Positions 9,053 to 18,469 of a stretch of 64,000 nt of DNA are shown one piece after another; position 1 is the first letter of the stretch, and every line of letters begins with the position of its first letter. The position numbers and the translations under genes are program-made. Below the pieces are notes generated by a model. It searched no databases. It was not told where the DNA came from and saw nothing but the letters and a program-made list of their open reading frames with translations. The DNA lies in assembly GCA_017935065.1 (NCBI GenBank), contig JAGBIF010000019.1, positions 1-64,000 of the forward strand. The letters are read 5' to 3'. This stretch comes from Clostridia bacterium (GTDB taxonomy: Bacteria; Bacillota; Clostridia; Oscillospirales; CAG-272).

Positions 9053-9086
9053 AGCTGTTCTCCTTATATGTATAGTAATTCAAAAA

Positions 9087-10574
9087 TCAGTTGTGAAAGA
9101 GCTTTTTCGTCTGATATTTCGGCTCACAGGTAAGATTAAGACCGAGCTTTCTGAAGGTCTGCGTGTCGACCTGCGAGAGAATGACGGTCGAATGCACCTC
9201 GGCGTAGCGAAGCTCACCGACAGCATCCATAGCGCGTCTGGCATCCTCATCGCTCACAGCCGATACAGCAAGGGCGATAAGCACCTCGTCGGTGTGAAGC
9301 CTGGGGTTGTGATTGCCGAGATTTTCGGTCTTGAGCTTTTGTATCGGGCGAAGAATTTCCTCGGAAACGATATCCTTTTCCTTGTCTATTCCCGCAATCG
9401 CCTTAAGCGCGTTGAGAAGCGCGGCGCTCGAAGCACCGAGAAGCGACGAGGTCTTTCCCGTGATAATTCTGCCGTCATTAAGCTCAATAGCAACCGCGGG
9501 ACCGTCGGTTTCCTCAGCGCGGTGAAGCGCCGCACCGACACAGGGCCTGTCATCCCTTGCGGAAATTGAAAGCTGTCTTAAAAGAAGCTCTATCTTATGA
9601 ACCTCAACCTCGCTGCCGTTTCCCTTTCTCAGGTTGCACAGCGCACCGTAGTAGCGTCTTATTATCTCGCCCTTTGCGGCCTCGCTGACAGCGGTATCAT
9701 CAATTATTCCGTAGCCTACCATATTTACACCCATATCGGTGGGCGATTTATAGGGGCACTCTCCGAGAATTCCCGCAAGCATCGAGCGAAGCACGGGGAA
9801 CACCTCAACGTCGCGGTTGTAATTCACCGCCATCTCACCGTATGCCTCAAGGTGGAAGGGGTCTATCATATTGACATCGTTAAGGTCGGCGGTTGCCGCC
9901 TCGTACGCGAGGTTAACGGGGTGCGAGAGCGAGAGGTTCCATACAGGGAAGGTCTCAAACTTTGCGTAGCCCGACTTAATTCCCGCCTTACTGTCATGGT
10001 ATATCTGCGAAAGGCAGGTCGCCATTTTTCCAGAGCCCGGTCCCGGGGCGGTTACCACAACGAGCGAGCGTGAGGTCTTGGCGTACTCGTTTGCGCCGAA
10101 GCCCTCGTCTGAGATAATATGTCCAATATCGTAGGGATAGCCCTCTATTGCGTAGTGCTTGTATACCTTAATACCGAGAGCCTCAAGCTTTTTTCTGAAG
10201 GCATCAGCTGTGGGATTATCCTTGTATCTCGTCATAACCACAGAGCCGACGTAAAGCCCGTAGCCTCGGAATGCGTCTATAAGACGCAAAACATCAAGAT
10301 CATAGGTTATGCCAAGGTCTCCGCGGACCTTATTCTTTTCAATATCAGCGGTATTTATCGCAATTATTATCTCTGCCTCATCCTTAAGCTCGATAAGCAT
10401 TTTTATCTTACTGTCGGGGGCAAAGCCAGGCAAAACCCGCGATGCGTGGAAGTCGTCAAAAAGCTTTCCGCCGAACTCAAGATAGAGCTTTCCGCCGAAC
10501 ATCGCTATTCTATCCTTGATCTTCTCGCTCTGAAGCTTGAGATATTTTTCGTTATCAAATCCGACCTTAAACAT
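9087..10574 (-). CDS. DUF1846 family protein
   Basis: 495 residues, the usual length of DUF1846 proteins, with GGGAGG before the ATG. Visible elements are the family N-terminus ([19 protein letters not shown]), a P-loop-like segment [15 protein letters not shown] near residue 180, and GAALHRAEE toward the C-terminus. The family is widespread in Firmicutes, predicted soluble and ATP-binding, and has no established role. Monocistronic with a good promoter at 10608-10636 and divergent from the CPBP gene. Confidence 0.88.
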   Translation of the reverse strand: MFKVGFDNEKYLKLQSEKIKDRIAMFGGKLYLEFGGKLFDDFHASRVLPGFAPDSKIKMLIELKDEAEIIIAINTADIEKNKVRGDLGITYDLDVLRLIDAFRGYGLYVGSVVMTRYKDNPTADAFRKKLEALGIKVYKHYAIEGYPYDIGHIISDEGFGANEYAKTSRSLVVVTAPGPGSGKMATCLSQIYHDSKAGIKSGYAKFETFPVWNLSLSHPVNLAYEAATADLNDVNMIDPFHLEAYGEMAVNYNRDVEVFPVLRSMLAGILGECPYKSPTDMGVNMVGYGIIDDTAVSEAAKGEIIRRYYGALCNLRKGNGSEVEVHKIELLLRQLSISARDDRPCVGAALHRAEETDGPAVAIELNDGRIITGKTSSLLGASSAALLNALKAIAGIDKEKDIVSEEILRPIQKLKTENLGNHNPRLHTDEVLIALAVSAVSDEDARRAMDAVGELRYAEVHSTVILSQVDTQTFRKLGLNLTCEPKYQTKKLFHN

Positions 10575-10607
10575 AACGGCCTCCCGCTTAAAATAAAATA
10601 CATAGAT

Positions 10608-10636
10608 ATTTTAGCATATTCAAGGAATTAAATCAA
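10608..10636 (-). promoter_or_regulatory. Sigma-A promoter for DUF1846 gene
   Basis: TTGATT (10631-10636) and TAAAAT (10608-10613) on the minus strand, 17-nt spacer. Confidence 0.65.
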
Positions 10637-10731
10637 GGCACTTGGGCGCTTTTGTGAGAAAATAATTAACGAAAAAATAAGCCCCGATTTGTCTCATTTT
10701 CATAAAAGGACGGATGTTTACAAAATATATA

Positions 10732-10760
10732 TTGTTTTTTAAAATGTTTCGTGGTAAAAT
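10732..10760 (+). promoter_or_regulatory. Sigma-A promoter for the CPBP protease/GH2 pair
   Basis: TTGTTT (10732-10737) and TAAAAT (10755-10760), 17-nt spacer, 30 nt before the CPBP start codon. Confidence 0.6.
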
Positions 10761-10790
10761 AACCTAAAGTATTTTAAAGTGAGGTTGTCT

Positions 10791-11879
10791 ATGGATTACA
10801 ATTATAACGGTAGCTTCCACTACCAGGGCGGCGGTGACTTTGACAGGTGGGACTCCTTTTCGCTTGACGATGAAAAGCGCGCGAGGGGTAAATTTTCAAG
10901 GGTGCTTTTAGCCATCACCGTTATGCTTCTTGTCGCGACGGTAATCGCAAACGCGACGGTAATTATAATACATCTTGCGGGCGGTGACTCGGCGGCGCTT
11001 GTTGACGACGGGGCGTTTCAGCTGATACTCTCGTCGGTCTGCACCTACGTGCTTGCCTTCCCCGTATTTCTTCTTATGACGAGGAAGATGTACTACGTTC
11101 CGAGAATTAAGAGGCGTATGTCAGGGCGCGACTTTTTCTTCTTTCTTGCCGTATCGGTGGGAATAATGTACGTCGGCTCGATTATCGGAAACCTCCTCTC
11201 GGAATTTTTCGGACTGTTTCTCGGCGGTACAAGCGACAACAGCGTTGCAGAGCTTATAGAGAAAACTCCCCTGCCCCTGACTATCGCGATAGTGGTTATC
11301 ATCGGTCCGATTTTTGAAGAGCTGGTGTTCAGAAAGCTTCTTATGGATAAGCTCTCTCCCTACGGTGACAGGATCGCCATTATCGTTTCGGCGGTTACCT
11401 TCTCGCTCTTCCACGGAAATCTTTATCAGATGTTCTATGCCTTTGGCATAGGTCTTATCCTCGCATACGTTTATTCCAAGTGGGGCAACGTGCTTCATAC
11501 TATTCTTCTTCACGCAATTCTCAACTTCTGGGGCTCGGCAATTCCTATGCTTCTTATGCCTCACCTTGAGAAGCTTGAGGAAATACTTCCTGAGCTTGAG
11601 GCAGGCTCAAGCGAGGTTATGATGGAGCACGCACCGTCCATTATGCTACTCGGCACCTACTCGATGGTACAGTTCGGACTTGTGTTCTTCGGTCTTTTCC
11701 TTCTTTTCAGGCACCGCAAAAGCTTCTTCGTCAGCGACAGATGCGAGGTGTATATTCCCAAGGAAAAGCGCTCGAGGGTAATAGTCGCAAATGTCGGCGC
11801 GATAGTATTTATCGTCTATACTTGTGCAACCGTTATACTTAATCTTCTCACACCCCTTCTTACGGGGGCGGGTGCGTAG
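10791..11879 (+). CDS. CPBP family intramembrane glutamic endopeptidase
   Basis: 362 residues from the ATG at 10791 (GTGAGG site at 6 nt). About eight hydrophobic segments. The three CPBP/Abi motifs are present in order: EELVFRKLL (EExxxR), SLFHGNLYQ (FxxxH type) and HAILNFWG (HxxxN). Family members are membrane proteases like Rce1; in Firmicutes they serve in bacteriocin immunity or processing, but no bacteriocin gene is near. It is followed after 2 nt by a GH2 gene, so the two are co-transcribed, although a functional link is not obvious. Confidence 0.85.
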   Translation: MDYNYNGSFHYQGGGDFDRWDSFSLDDEKRARGKFSRVLLAITVMLLVATVIANATVIIIHLAGGDSAALVDDGAFQLILSSVCTYVLAFPVFLLMTRKMYYVPRIKRRMSGRDFFFFLAVSVGIMYVGSIIGNLLSEFFGLFLGGTSDNSVAELIEKTPLPLTIAIVVIIGPIFEELVFRKLLMDKLSPYGDRIAIIVSAVTFSLFHGNLYQMFYAFGIGLILAYVYSKWGNVLHTILLHAILNFWGSAIPMLLMPHLEKLEEILPELEAGSSEVMMEHAPSIMLLGTYSMVQFGLVFFGLFLLFRHRKSFFVSDRCEVYIPKEKRSRVIVANVGAIVFIVYTCATVILNLLTPLLTGAGA

Positions 11880-11881
11880 GT

Positions 11882-13594
11882 ATGAAAAGGTTAGCTAAAG
11901 CAAGGCTCAGCACACCCTATTCGCTCTCGGATATACCCCTTTCCGACTATCCGAGACCTCAGCTTGTGCGGAATTCCTACATCTGCTTAAACGGAGCGTG
12001 GGATTTTGACATAGTCAAATCGGATGTTCCGCCAAAGGTTTTTGGCAGTAGGATTTTAGTTCCCTTCCCGCCTGAGAGCGCGCTTTCGGGGCTTGAGGTA
12101 ACACCCGAGGCGGATGAATTTATGTTTTACAGGCGCACCTTCACTCTGCCCGAGGGCTTCATAAAGGACCGCGTTATTCTTCATTTCGGTGCGGTCGACC
12201 AGGTTTGCACGCTCTTTATCAACCGAAAAGAGATGATGACAAACGAGGGCGGATATCTTCCCTTCTTTTGTGACATTACCGACGCGCTAAACGGCGGAGA
12301 AAATGAAATCCTGCTTCGCGTAAGCGACACGCTCTCTCATATATACCCATACGGAAAGCAGACCAAGCAGCGCGGGGGTATGTGGTACACGCCTGTGTCG
12401 GGAATATGGCAGACGGTATGGCTTGAGAGCCTGCCGAAAAATCCGATAAGGTCAATTAAGCTCACCCCGAGTATAAGCTCGGTGAAAATCGAGGTTGACA
12501 CAGAGGCAGAGGTAAAGACGCTTACGCTTTCTGACGGAACGAGGTATGAATTTTCGGGAAAAGAGCTTGTGATTACGCCCGACAGTCCTATTCTCTGGAC
12601 ACCCGAAAATCCCCATCTTTACTACTTCACCCTCACCGCGGGCGAGGACAGGGTTGAGAGCTATTTTGCCCTTCGGGAAATCGATATTCGGGAAATCGGC
12701 GGAAAGAGGTGTCTTTGCCTAAACGGCGCACCGTATTTATTCAACGGACTTCTTGACCAGGGGTACTTCCCCGACGGTATTTTCCTTCCGCCGTCCTACG
12801 AGGCGTATGCAGACGATATAAGGCTTGCGAAGTCTATGGGCTTCAATATGCTGAGAAAGCACATCAAGCTTGAGCCTATGATATTCTATCACCTTTGCGA
12901 CAGGCTTGGCATCGCGGTATTTCAGGATGCCGTAAACAACTCCGACTATTCCTTCTTCTTTGATACCGCCCTTCCTACCGTCGGTGTGAAAAAACAGCTT
13001 AAGGGACACAGGGACAAAAGGACGCGCGAGGTGTTTACCAAAAATCTCACAGGTCTTATGGACAGGCTGTATAACTGCCCCTCTGTCGTACAGTATACCG
13101 TATTCAACGAGGGCTGGGGACAGTTTCTTCCCGATGAAAATTACCGCCTCGCGAAGACCCGCTCGGGCGGCAGAGTGATTGATGCTACCTCGGGCTGGTT
13201 TCACGCAAGAGAGAGCGACTTTGACTCAAGACATATTTACTTCAAGCCCCTTAAGGTTAAGGGGCGCTCTGACAGACCTCTGTTTATCAGTGAGTTTGGT
13301 GGTTACTCGCTTAAGGTTGAGGGACACACCTTTGGTGACGGTGTCTACGGATACAGAAAGTTCCAAGACCGAGAGGAATTTGAGAGCGCCGTAATCGCTC
13401 TTTACGAAAACGAGGTCACACCGCTTATTGACGAGGGACTGTGCGCTCTCGTTATGACACAGCTTAGCGACATCGAGGATGAAATAAACGGCTTTATTAC
13501 CTACGACAGGCGAAGCGTTAAGCTGAATACCGACAAAATGCTTGAGGTAAATTCGGCTATATACGCGCGCTTTAACGAGAGGCGCGGAACATAA
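11882..13594 (+). CDS. Glycoside hydrolase family 2 protein
   Basis: 570 residues, no signal peptide. N-terminal jelly-roll sugar-binding domain (LNGAWDFDIV, FYRRTFTLP), a short immunoglobulin-like domain (about 190-270) and a TIM barrel. The acid/base glutamate is in FNEGWGQF (E410) and the nucleophile in FISEFGG (E471). Shorter than LacZ and close to uncharacterised GH2 enzymes of gut bacteria, where beta-galactosidase, beta-glucuronidase and beta-mannosidase activities all occur; I cannot choose. Starts 2 nt after the CPBP stop. Confidence 0.87.
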   Translation: MKRLAKARLSTPYSLSDIPLSDYPRPQLVRNSYICLNGAWDFDIVKSDVPPKVFGSRILVPFPPESALSGLEVTPEADEFMFYRRTFTLPEGFIKDRVILHFGAVDQVCTLFINRKEMMTNEGGYLPFFCDITDALNGGENEILLRVSDTLSHIYPYGKQTKQRGGMWYTPVSGIWQTVWLESLPKNPIRSIKLTPSISSVKIEVDTEAEVKTLTLSDGTRYEFSGKELVITPDSPILWTPENPHLYYFTLTAGEDRVESYFALREIDIREIGGKRCLCLNGAPYLFNGLLDQGYFPDGIFLPPSYEAYADDIRLAKSMGFNMLRKHIKLEPMIFYHLCDRLGIAVFQDAVNNSDYSFFFDTALPTVGVKKQLKGHRDKRTREVFTKNLTGLMDRLYNCPSVVQYTVFNEGWGQFLPDENYRLAKTRSGGRVIDATSGWFHARESDFDSRHIYFKPLKVKGRSDRPLFISEFGGYSLKVEGHTFGDGVYGYRKFQDREEFESAVIALYENEVTPLIDEGLCALVMTQLSDIEDEINGFITYDRRSVKLNTDKMLEVNSAIYARFNERRGT

Positions 13595-13634
13595 CGGGTG
13601 ATGTCCTTGGCGGAGAATTTGCACTTTCACTTTT

Positions 13635-13838
13635 GTTAGTGATGTTTTTGCTAACGCAAAAATGAAGTTGCTACGCAGTGAAGTTCGTGCTACGCACAAG
13701 TGAAGTTAAGTTTGCCCATCACTTCGCCGTCAGGCGAAACTTCACTCACGAAGTGAACTTCACTATTGAAGATAACTTCACTTGCCCATAAGGGCAAACT
13801 TAGTTTTAGCGTGAATACTCCGTTAAGAGTATCACGCT
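13635..13838. repeat. Modular hairpin element, copy A (TGAAGTT/AACTTCA punctuation)
   Basis: A chain of small hairpins: the left half is separated by TGAAGTT and the right half by the reverse complement AACTTCA, so the whole element is also an imperfect large palindrome. It ends with TAGCGTG...CACGCTA (13806-13838) around CTCCGTTAAG. Directly followed by copy B. Non-coding. Confidence 0.75.
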
Positions 13839-13855
13839 ATGTCCGCTCTTTTTTG

Positions 13856-14080
13856 GTAATGATGTTTTTGCTAACGCAAAAATGATGTTATTCGCTTCGC
13901 TCGTAATGATGTTGCTCGCCATTTGCTACGCAAATATAGGCTCGCAATGATGTGATGTTTGCCCACTACGCCGTCATGCGTAACATCATTCACGTAGTGA
14001 ACATCACTGACGAAGTCAACATCACTTGCCCTAGGGGGCAAACATCGTTTAGCGTGTTCTCCGTTAAGGATAACACGCTA
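13856..14080. repeat. Modular hairpin element, copy B (TGATGTT/AACATCA punctuation)
   Basis: Same architecture as copy A with TGATGTT on the left and AACATCA on the right. The modules include TTTTTGCTAACGCAAAAA, a nested ATTTGCTACGCAAAT hairpin, TACGCCGTCATGCGTA, TTCACGTAGTGAA and TTGCCCTAGGGGGCAA. It ends in the same TAGCGTG/CACGCTA hairpin around CTCCGTTAAG. Nearly identical over most of its length to copy C at 48994-49180. Confidence 0.8.
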
Positions 14081-14092
14081 ATAGCACCACCG

Positions 14093-14145
14093 TAAGGCAG
14101 GGCTGTCGCTGTGCATATGCATAAGCGGCGCTCTGCCCTTTTGCT
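14093..14145 (+). terminator. Possible long hairpin after the repeat pair
   Basis: GGCAGGGC pairs imperfectly with GCGCTCTGCC around an AT-rich apex and is followed by CTTTTGCTTTG. It could end transcripts coming through the repeats from the GH2 gene. Confidence 0.35.
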
Positions 14146-14202
14146 TTGTCCTGTATTCTTCAATAGAGTGAAGGCACCCGAGCTTTAACCTTAAGCATTG
14201 TT

Positions 14203-14232
14203 GTCATAAAGCGCTACCTGACGGCATAGTAT
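14203..14232 (+). promoter_or_regulatory. Candidate sigma-E (mother-cell) promoter of spoIVA
   Basis: GTCATAA (14203-14209) and CATAGTAT (14225-14232) with a 15-nt spacer fit the sigma-E pattern known from Bacillus (KMATATT, 14-15 nt, CATACAHT) at most positions, and no good sigma-A promoter lies here. spoIVA is a sigma-E gene in spore formers, which supports the call. Confidence 0.5.
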
Positions 14233-14263
14233 GTGGTAAAGATACTTTTTGGGGGGCTGAAAA

Positions 14264-15721
14264 ATGAAAGACAACCTTATTTACGAGAAAATTGCGAAAA
14301 GGTGCGGCGGTGATATTTACCTGGGTGTCGTGGGTCCTGTCAGAACAGGAAAGTCAACCTTTATCGCGAGGATGCTTGACGGGCTTATTATTCCCAATAT
14401 AGAGAACGAGTTTGACCGAGAGCGTACGGTGGATGAAATACCGCAGAGCGCATCGGGAAGAACGATCACCACCACCGAGCCGAAGTTTATTCCCTCGGAT
14501 GCGGTTGCCATAAGGGTTGGCGATACACACCTTAAGGTTAAGCTCATTGACAGCGTAGGATACTGCGTTGAGGGGGCTATCGGTGCTTATGAGGGTGATA
14601 CCGAGCGTGCGGTTATGACGCCGTGGAGTGACGAGGCAATGCCGTTTTCAAGGGCGAGCGAAATCGGCACCAGGCGCGTGCTTGAGGAGCATTCAACGGT
14701 AGCGCTTCTTGTCAGCTGCGACGGAAGCATCTGCGACATACCGAGAGAAAATTACGTTAGCGCCGAGGAACGCTGTGTCAGCGAGCTTAAGGCAAGCGGC
14801 AAGCCGTTTGCCATCATACTAAATTCATCACATCCCGACAGCAAGGAAGCACACGAGCTTGCAAAATCACTTGAGGAAAAATACTCGTCACCCGTGGCTC
14901 TTGTAAACTGTTCTTTACTAAATAAGGCGGATATTGACGCTATCCTCACCCTTGTGCTTGGTGAGTTTCCGATTTCCGAGATTAAAATAAAACTACCCGA
15001 TTGGCTCTCGCGCATACCGAGCGACAATCCTCTCTCGGATAAGATTTATTCTGAAATTACAAGAATTTCGGAGGGTGTCAAAAAAATTTCGGACGCCGAG
15101 CGCTACTGCAGAGAAAGCGAGAATGTCACGCTTCTGTCGCTTGACGCCTCGTGCGGTGAAGCAAAAATGGAAATACCCATCGGGCGAGAGGTGTTCTACT
15201 CGGTTATGAGCGAGCTGTGCGGTCTCGAGGTTGCCACAGACGGCGCTCTTTTCGACCTCATCCTTGAGCTGACGCGCGCCAGAGCCGAATACGGTAAAAT
15301 AAAATCTGCTCTTGACGAGGCAAGAGAGAGTGGGTACGGCATTGTCCTCCCCTCTGCCGACGAGCTTAAGATAAGCGAGCCTGCGTCGGTGAAGGCGGCG
15401 GGAGGATGGGGCGTGAGCCTTACCGCCAAAGCCGATGCTATCCATATAATCAAAACACCTATCAACGCGAAGATCTGCCCTGTCGTCGGCACGCAGGAGC
15501 AAAGCAGTCAGGTGGCTGAGGCTATGCGCGTGGAATACGGTGAAAGCCCTGACGGAATCCTTTCGGCAAGAATGCTCGGCAGATCGATACTTGACCTTGT
15601 AAACGATAGCATGGAAGCAAAAATAACAAGGCTTACCCCCGAGTCAAGAGAAAAGCTCGCGGGAGCTATCGGCAGAATTGTCGACGAGGGCTCTGACGGT
15701 CTTATATGTATTCTTGTCTGA
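14264..15721 (+). CDS. spoIVA: Stage IV sporulation protein A, spore coat assembly ATPase
   Basis: 485 residues, full length for the family, with a GGGGGG site before the ATG. N-terminal TRAFAC-like ATPase with Walker A GPVRTGKST (residues 24-32), switch-type DSVGY and the long middle and C-terminal domains of SpoIVA ending in the short hydrophobic tail GLICILV. It polymerises with ATP hydrolysis on the forespore surface as the platform for coat and cortex. A strong marker that this organism forms endospores. Alone in its transcription unit. Confidence 0.95.
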   Translation: MKDNLIYEKIAKRCGGDIYLGVVGPVRTGKSTFIARMLDGLIIPNIENEFDRERTVDEIPQSASGRTITTTEPKFIPSDAVAIRVGDTHLKVKLIDSVGYCVEGAIGAYEGDTERAVMTPWSDEAMPFSRASEIGTRRVLEEHSTVALLVSCDGSICDIPRENYVSAEERCVSELKASGKPFAIILNSSHPDSKEAHELAKSLEEKYSSPVALVNCSLLNKADIDAILTLVLGEFPISEIKIKLPDWLSRIPSDNPLSDKIYSEITRISEGVKKISDAERYCRESENVTLLSLDASCGEAKMEIPIGREVFYSVMSELCGLEVATDGALFDLILELTRARAEYGKIKSALDEARESGYGIVLPSADELKISEPASVKAAGGWGVSLTAKADAIHIIKTPINAKICPVVGTQEQSSQVAEAMRVEYGESPDGILSARMLGRSILDLVNDSMEAKITRLTPESREKLAGAIGRIVDEGSDGLICILV

Positions 15722-15820
15722 TATTAACGCTCATATTTTCCTTGCGTCACATAAGGTAAGAGCGAAAAAGACCTAGGGGAGGAAAAGCGTCCAAAAATTA
15801 CCTATCCCCCATCAAACCCA

Positions 15821-15856
15821 AGAGGCTGTCTCAATAGCGCGACAGCCTCTATTTAT
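15821..15856 (+). terminator. Terminator after spoIVA (GGCTGTCTC family, copy 2)
   Basis: AGAGGCTGTC and GACAGCCTCT form a perfect 10-bp stem with a 10-nt loop, followed by ATTTATTTATTG. Same family as the hairpins at 7799, 23121, 32728 and 43153. It lies about 100 nt past the spoIVA stop; the intervening bases hold no gene. Confidence 0.7.
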
Positions 15857-15901
15857 TTATTGTTTATTTTTTACATAAACCCCCTTTTGCGCTTGTCTAT
15901 A

Positions 15902-15980
15902 TTTCACGAAAATATTTTTTCATATTGAATAAAGCCCTGTTTTGTGATATAATTCATATATAAAAATATTTTTCGCGAAA
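15902..15980. promoter_or_regulatory. Inverted repeat flanking the lipoprotein promoter
   Basis: TTTCACGAAAATATTTTT (15902-15919) is repeated in inverted form at 15962-15980, ending in the palindrome TTTCGCGAAA. One arm lies just before the -35 box and the other at the start of the transcript, as expected for a pair of repressor sites, or for a protein-binding loop. Confidence 0.45.
15925..15953 (+). promoter_or_regulatory. Sigma-A promoter of the InlB-repeat lipoprotein
   Basis: TTGAAT (15925-15930) and TATAAT (15948-15953), 17-nt spacer, 38 nt before the start codon. Confidence 0.8.
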
Positions 15981-15990
15981 GGACCATAGT

Positions 15991-18282
15991 ATGAACAACA
16001 AAAGATTATTTAGCCTGATCCTTTGTCTTTTGCTCGTTATCGCATCGGTTTTCGCGCTTTCTGCCTGTGGCGGAGGCGGGGATGAGGATGAGCCTGACGA
16101 TAATCTCCCGAAGATCGAGGGCGTAACCTTTAAGGATAAAAGCGTAGAGTACGACGGCACCGCAAAGACTATAGAGGTTGTCGGTGCACCCGAAGGTGCG
16201 ACCGTTACCTACGAGCTTGACAATAGCTTTACCGCAAGAGGCACCTATACGGTAAAGGCTACGGTATCGCTCAAGGGATATCAGGATCTCGTGCTTACGG
16301 CAAAGCTCACTATTACCGCGCCCGTAGTGGTCAATACAGTAAAGGTCAGCTTTGATTCAAACGGAGGCACCGAGGTAGCTGCCATTGACGTTGAAAAGGG
16401 CACACCCGCTACCGCGCCCGCTTCGCCTTATAAGAAGGGCTATGAGTTCAACGGCTGGTACCTGGAGAATTACAAATATGACTTCACCAAGAACGTTGAG
16501 AGTGAGCTCACCCTTACCGCAAAATGGAAGCTTTCCACCTACGAGATCATATACGACGTCGGCTACGGTGAGAATTCGCCTCTCAACCCCCCAACCTATA
16601 ATATCGAGAGCGAGGATATCGTACTCGCGCCCGCAACGCCTATTGAGGGTAGTGAATTTGACTACTGGTATATCCTTGTAGACGGTCAGGAGCAGCCTAT
16701 CACAACCATTACCAAGGGCTCCGACGGTAACAAGAGAGTATACGCTAAATATAGGTATCAGGATTTCGATATTACCTATGTTCTCGGCGACGCCACCAAC
16801 AATCCCGCAAACCCCGCGACCTCCAATGCAGGTGTTGCAGAGCTTGTTCTCGCGGATCCTACTCGTCGCGGATACGATTTCGTTGCGTGGTTTACCGATT
16901 CGGGCTTTGACGTTGACAGCAGAATAGAGGTTATCGAGCATCTTTCAGCGCCTATAACCGTTTACGCGAAGTTCACACCCACGGTATATACCATCACCTA
17001 TGATAATGCCGAGGCGAGCGAGCTTCCCTCGAACGTCGCTACCACCTACACCATCAACGATACCGTAACCTTCCCCACTCTTTCAGACAGAACCGACTAC
17101 CTCTTCTCGGGCTGGACGGTTGGCGGTACGGCATCGACGGGTATCGCGCTTAACAGCGTTGACAACGTAACCGCTGTCGCGGTATGGACACCCAAGACCT
17201 ACAATATCGTCTACAATCTCGCGGGCGGTGCTAACAACCCGGATAACCCCGCTACATTTAATGTAGAGACCGCAACTATCACTCTTAAGGCACCTACCAA
17301 GGACTACTACGACTTCGCAGGCTGGACCGATGCCTCGGGTGATCCTATCACCGAGATCGCGCTCGGCACCTCGGGTAACGTTACGGTCAACGCTAACTGG
17401 ACACCCACCAAGTACAGCATCACCTATAACCTCGGCGGCGGTGTAAACGATACGCTCAACCCCGCAGAGTATACCGTTGAGGATGCATTCACTCTCGAGG
17501 TTGCTACCAAGACCGGCTTCAAGTTCCTTGGCTGGTACACCGAGAACAACACCACCTCAACTAAGGTTACCGAGATAGTACTCGGAACAAACGGTCCTAT
17601 CACACTCTATGCACAGTGGAAGGAATACGAGGCAGGTATTTCCTACAACGCGATGGGCGGTACGCTTCCCAAGGGCAATCCCACGGGCTACGATCCCGAA
17701 GTCGGTGTCGCAAGCTTCCTTCCCGCAACCAGAGCAGGCTATACCTTCGCGGGCTGGTACACGAGCGCAAGCTTCCTTGATGGCGAGCTTGTAACCTCTA
17801 TCGAAGTAGGCACCGAGGGCAACCTCACGCTCTACGCAAAATTCGTTGAAGGCACAGAGGGACTTGAATTCCTCGAGCAAGAGGGCGCGTTCTATGTAAT
17901 CGAATACACAGGCACCGAGAGCGTTGTATACATCCCCGCGACTTATAACGGCAAGGATGTTGTCGGACTTGCTGGCGACGCATTCAAGAACAATACTCTT
18001 ATCACCGAGGTCGTTCTTCCCGATAGCATAACGGCAATCGGCGCTAACGCATTCTACGGATGTACAGCACTCGAAAGAGTTGTTGTTCCCGCGTCTGTCA
18101 CAAGCATCTACGCTAACGCATTCTACGGATGCACATCGCTTGATGCTATACTTTGCAAGGCTACCTCTAAGCCCACAGGTTTTGCCGACGGCTTTGATAA
18201 CCTTGACGGCACGAGCAAGATTGAGGTCATCTACGGTTATACCGATGACGGCGACTCAACTCTTCCCGATATGCCATTCTAA
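15991..18282 (+). CDS. Lipoprotein with InlB-type (Listeria-Bacteroides) repeats
   Basis: 763 residues; GAAAGGA site before the ATG. Lipoprotein signal with LSAC lipobox (C26), then an acidic linker (DEDEPDDN), an MBG-like domain around VEYDGTAKTIEV, and about eight InlB-type repeats of some 70 residues with the GYxFxGWY signature (YEFNGWYLEN, YDFAGWTDAS, FKFLGWYTEN, YTFAGWYTSA). The C-terminus adds one or two BspA-type leucine-rich repeats (ITAIGANAFYGCTALERV). Extracellular and lipid-anchored; likely adhesion or a structural spacer. Related in design to the protein at the window start. Confidence 0.88.
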   Translation: MNNKRLFSLILCLLLVIASVFALSACGGGGDEDEPDDNLPKIEGVTFKDKSVEYDGTAKTIEVVGAPEGATVTYELDNSFTARGTYTVKATVSLKGYQDLVLTAKLTITAPVVVNTVKVSFDSNGGTEVAAIDVEKGTPATAPASPYKKGYEFNGWYLENYKYDFTKNVESELTLTAKWKLSTYEIIYDVGYGENSPLNPPTYNIESEDIVLAPATPIEGSEFDYWYILVDGQEQPITTITKGSDGNKRVYAKYRYQDFDITYVLGDATNNPANPATSNAGVAELVLADPTRRGYDFVAWFTDSGFDVDSRIEVIEHLSAPITVYAKFTPTVYTITYDNAEASELPSNVATTYTINDTVTFPTLSDRTDYLFSGWTVGGTASTGIALNSVDNVTAVAVWTPKTYNIVYNLAGGANNPDNPATFNVETATITLKAPTKDYYDFAGWTDASGDPITEIALGTSGNVTVNANWTPTKYSITYNLGGGVNDTLNPAEYTVEDAFTLEVATKTGFKFLGWYTENNTTSTKVTEIVLGTNGPITLYAQWKEYEAGISYNAMGGTLPKGNPTGYDPEVGVASFLPATRAGYTFAGWYTSASFLDGELVTSIEVGTEGNLTLYAKFVEGTEGLEFLEQEGAFYVIEYTGTESVVYIPATYNGKDVVGLAGDAFKNNTLITEVVLPDSITAIGANAFYGCTALERVVVPASVTSIYANAFYGCTSLDAILCKATSKPTGFADGFDNLDGTSKIEVIYGYTDDGDSTLPDMPF

Positions 18283-18294
18283 AGCATAAACCCC

Positions 18295-18330
18295 ATCCAC
18301 CCTACGGTAAATACCGCGGGGTGGATCTAT
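18295..18330 (+). terminator. Hairpin after the InlB-repeat lipoprotein
   Basis: ATCCACCC (18295) pairs with GGGTGGAT (18319) around an inner CGGTA/TACCG hairpin. The U-tract is poor (CTATTATTTAT), so this may be a repeat remnant rather than an efficient terminator. Confidence 0.4.
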
Positions 18331-18384
18331 TATTTATACAGCCGAGTGCTAAAACCGAGTATTTCGCTTTTACACCATAAAAAA

Positions 18385-18429
18385 CAAAACACCCTGTACG
18401 GCAAAAATGCTACCGTACAGGGTGTTTTG
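18385..18429. terminator. Strong bidirectional terminator hairpin
   Basis: A perfect 17-bp stem (CAAAACACCCTGTACGG against its complement) with an 11-nt loop, lying between the convergent lipoprotein and kinase genes. Confidence 0.7.
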
Positions 18430-18469
18430 CAGTATGTAAAAGCCCCTCTCCCCTATTTATAAAAGGATG

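Noticed and set aside
13595..14263. A transposon or insertion sequence
   Set aside because: No transposase frame; the sequence is hairpin repeat only.
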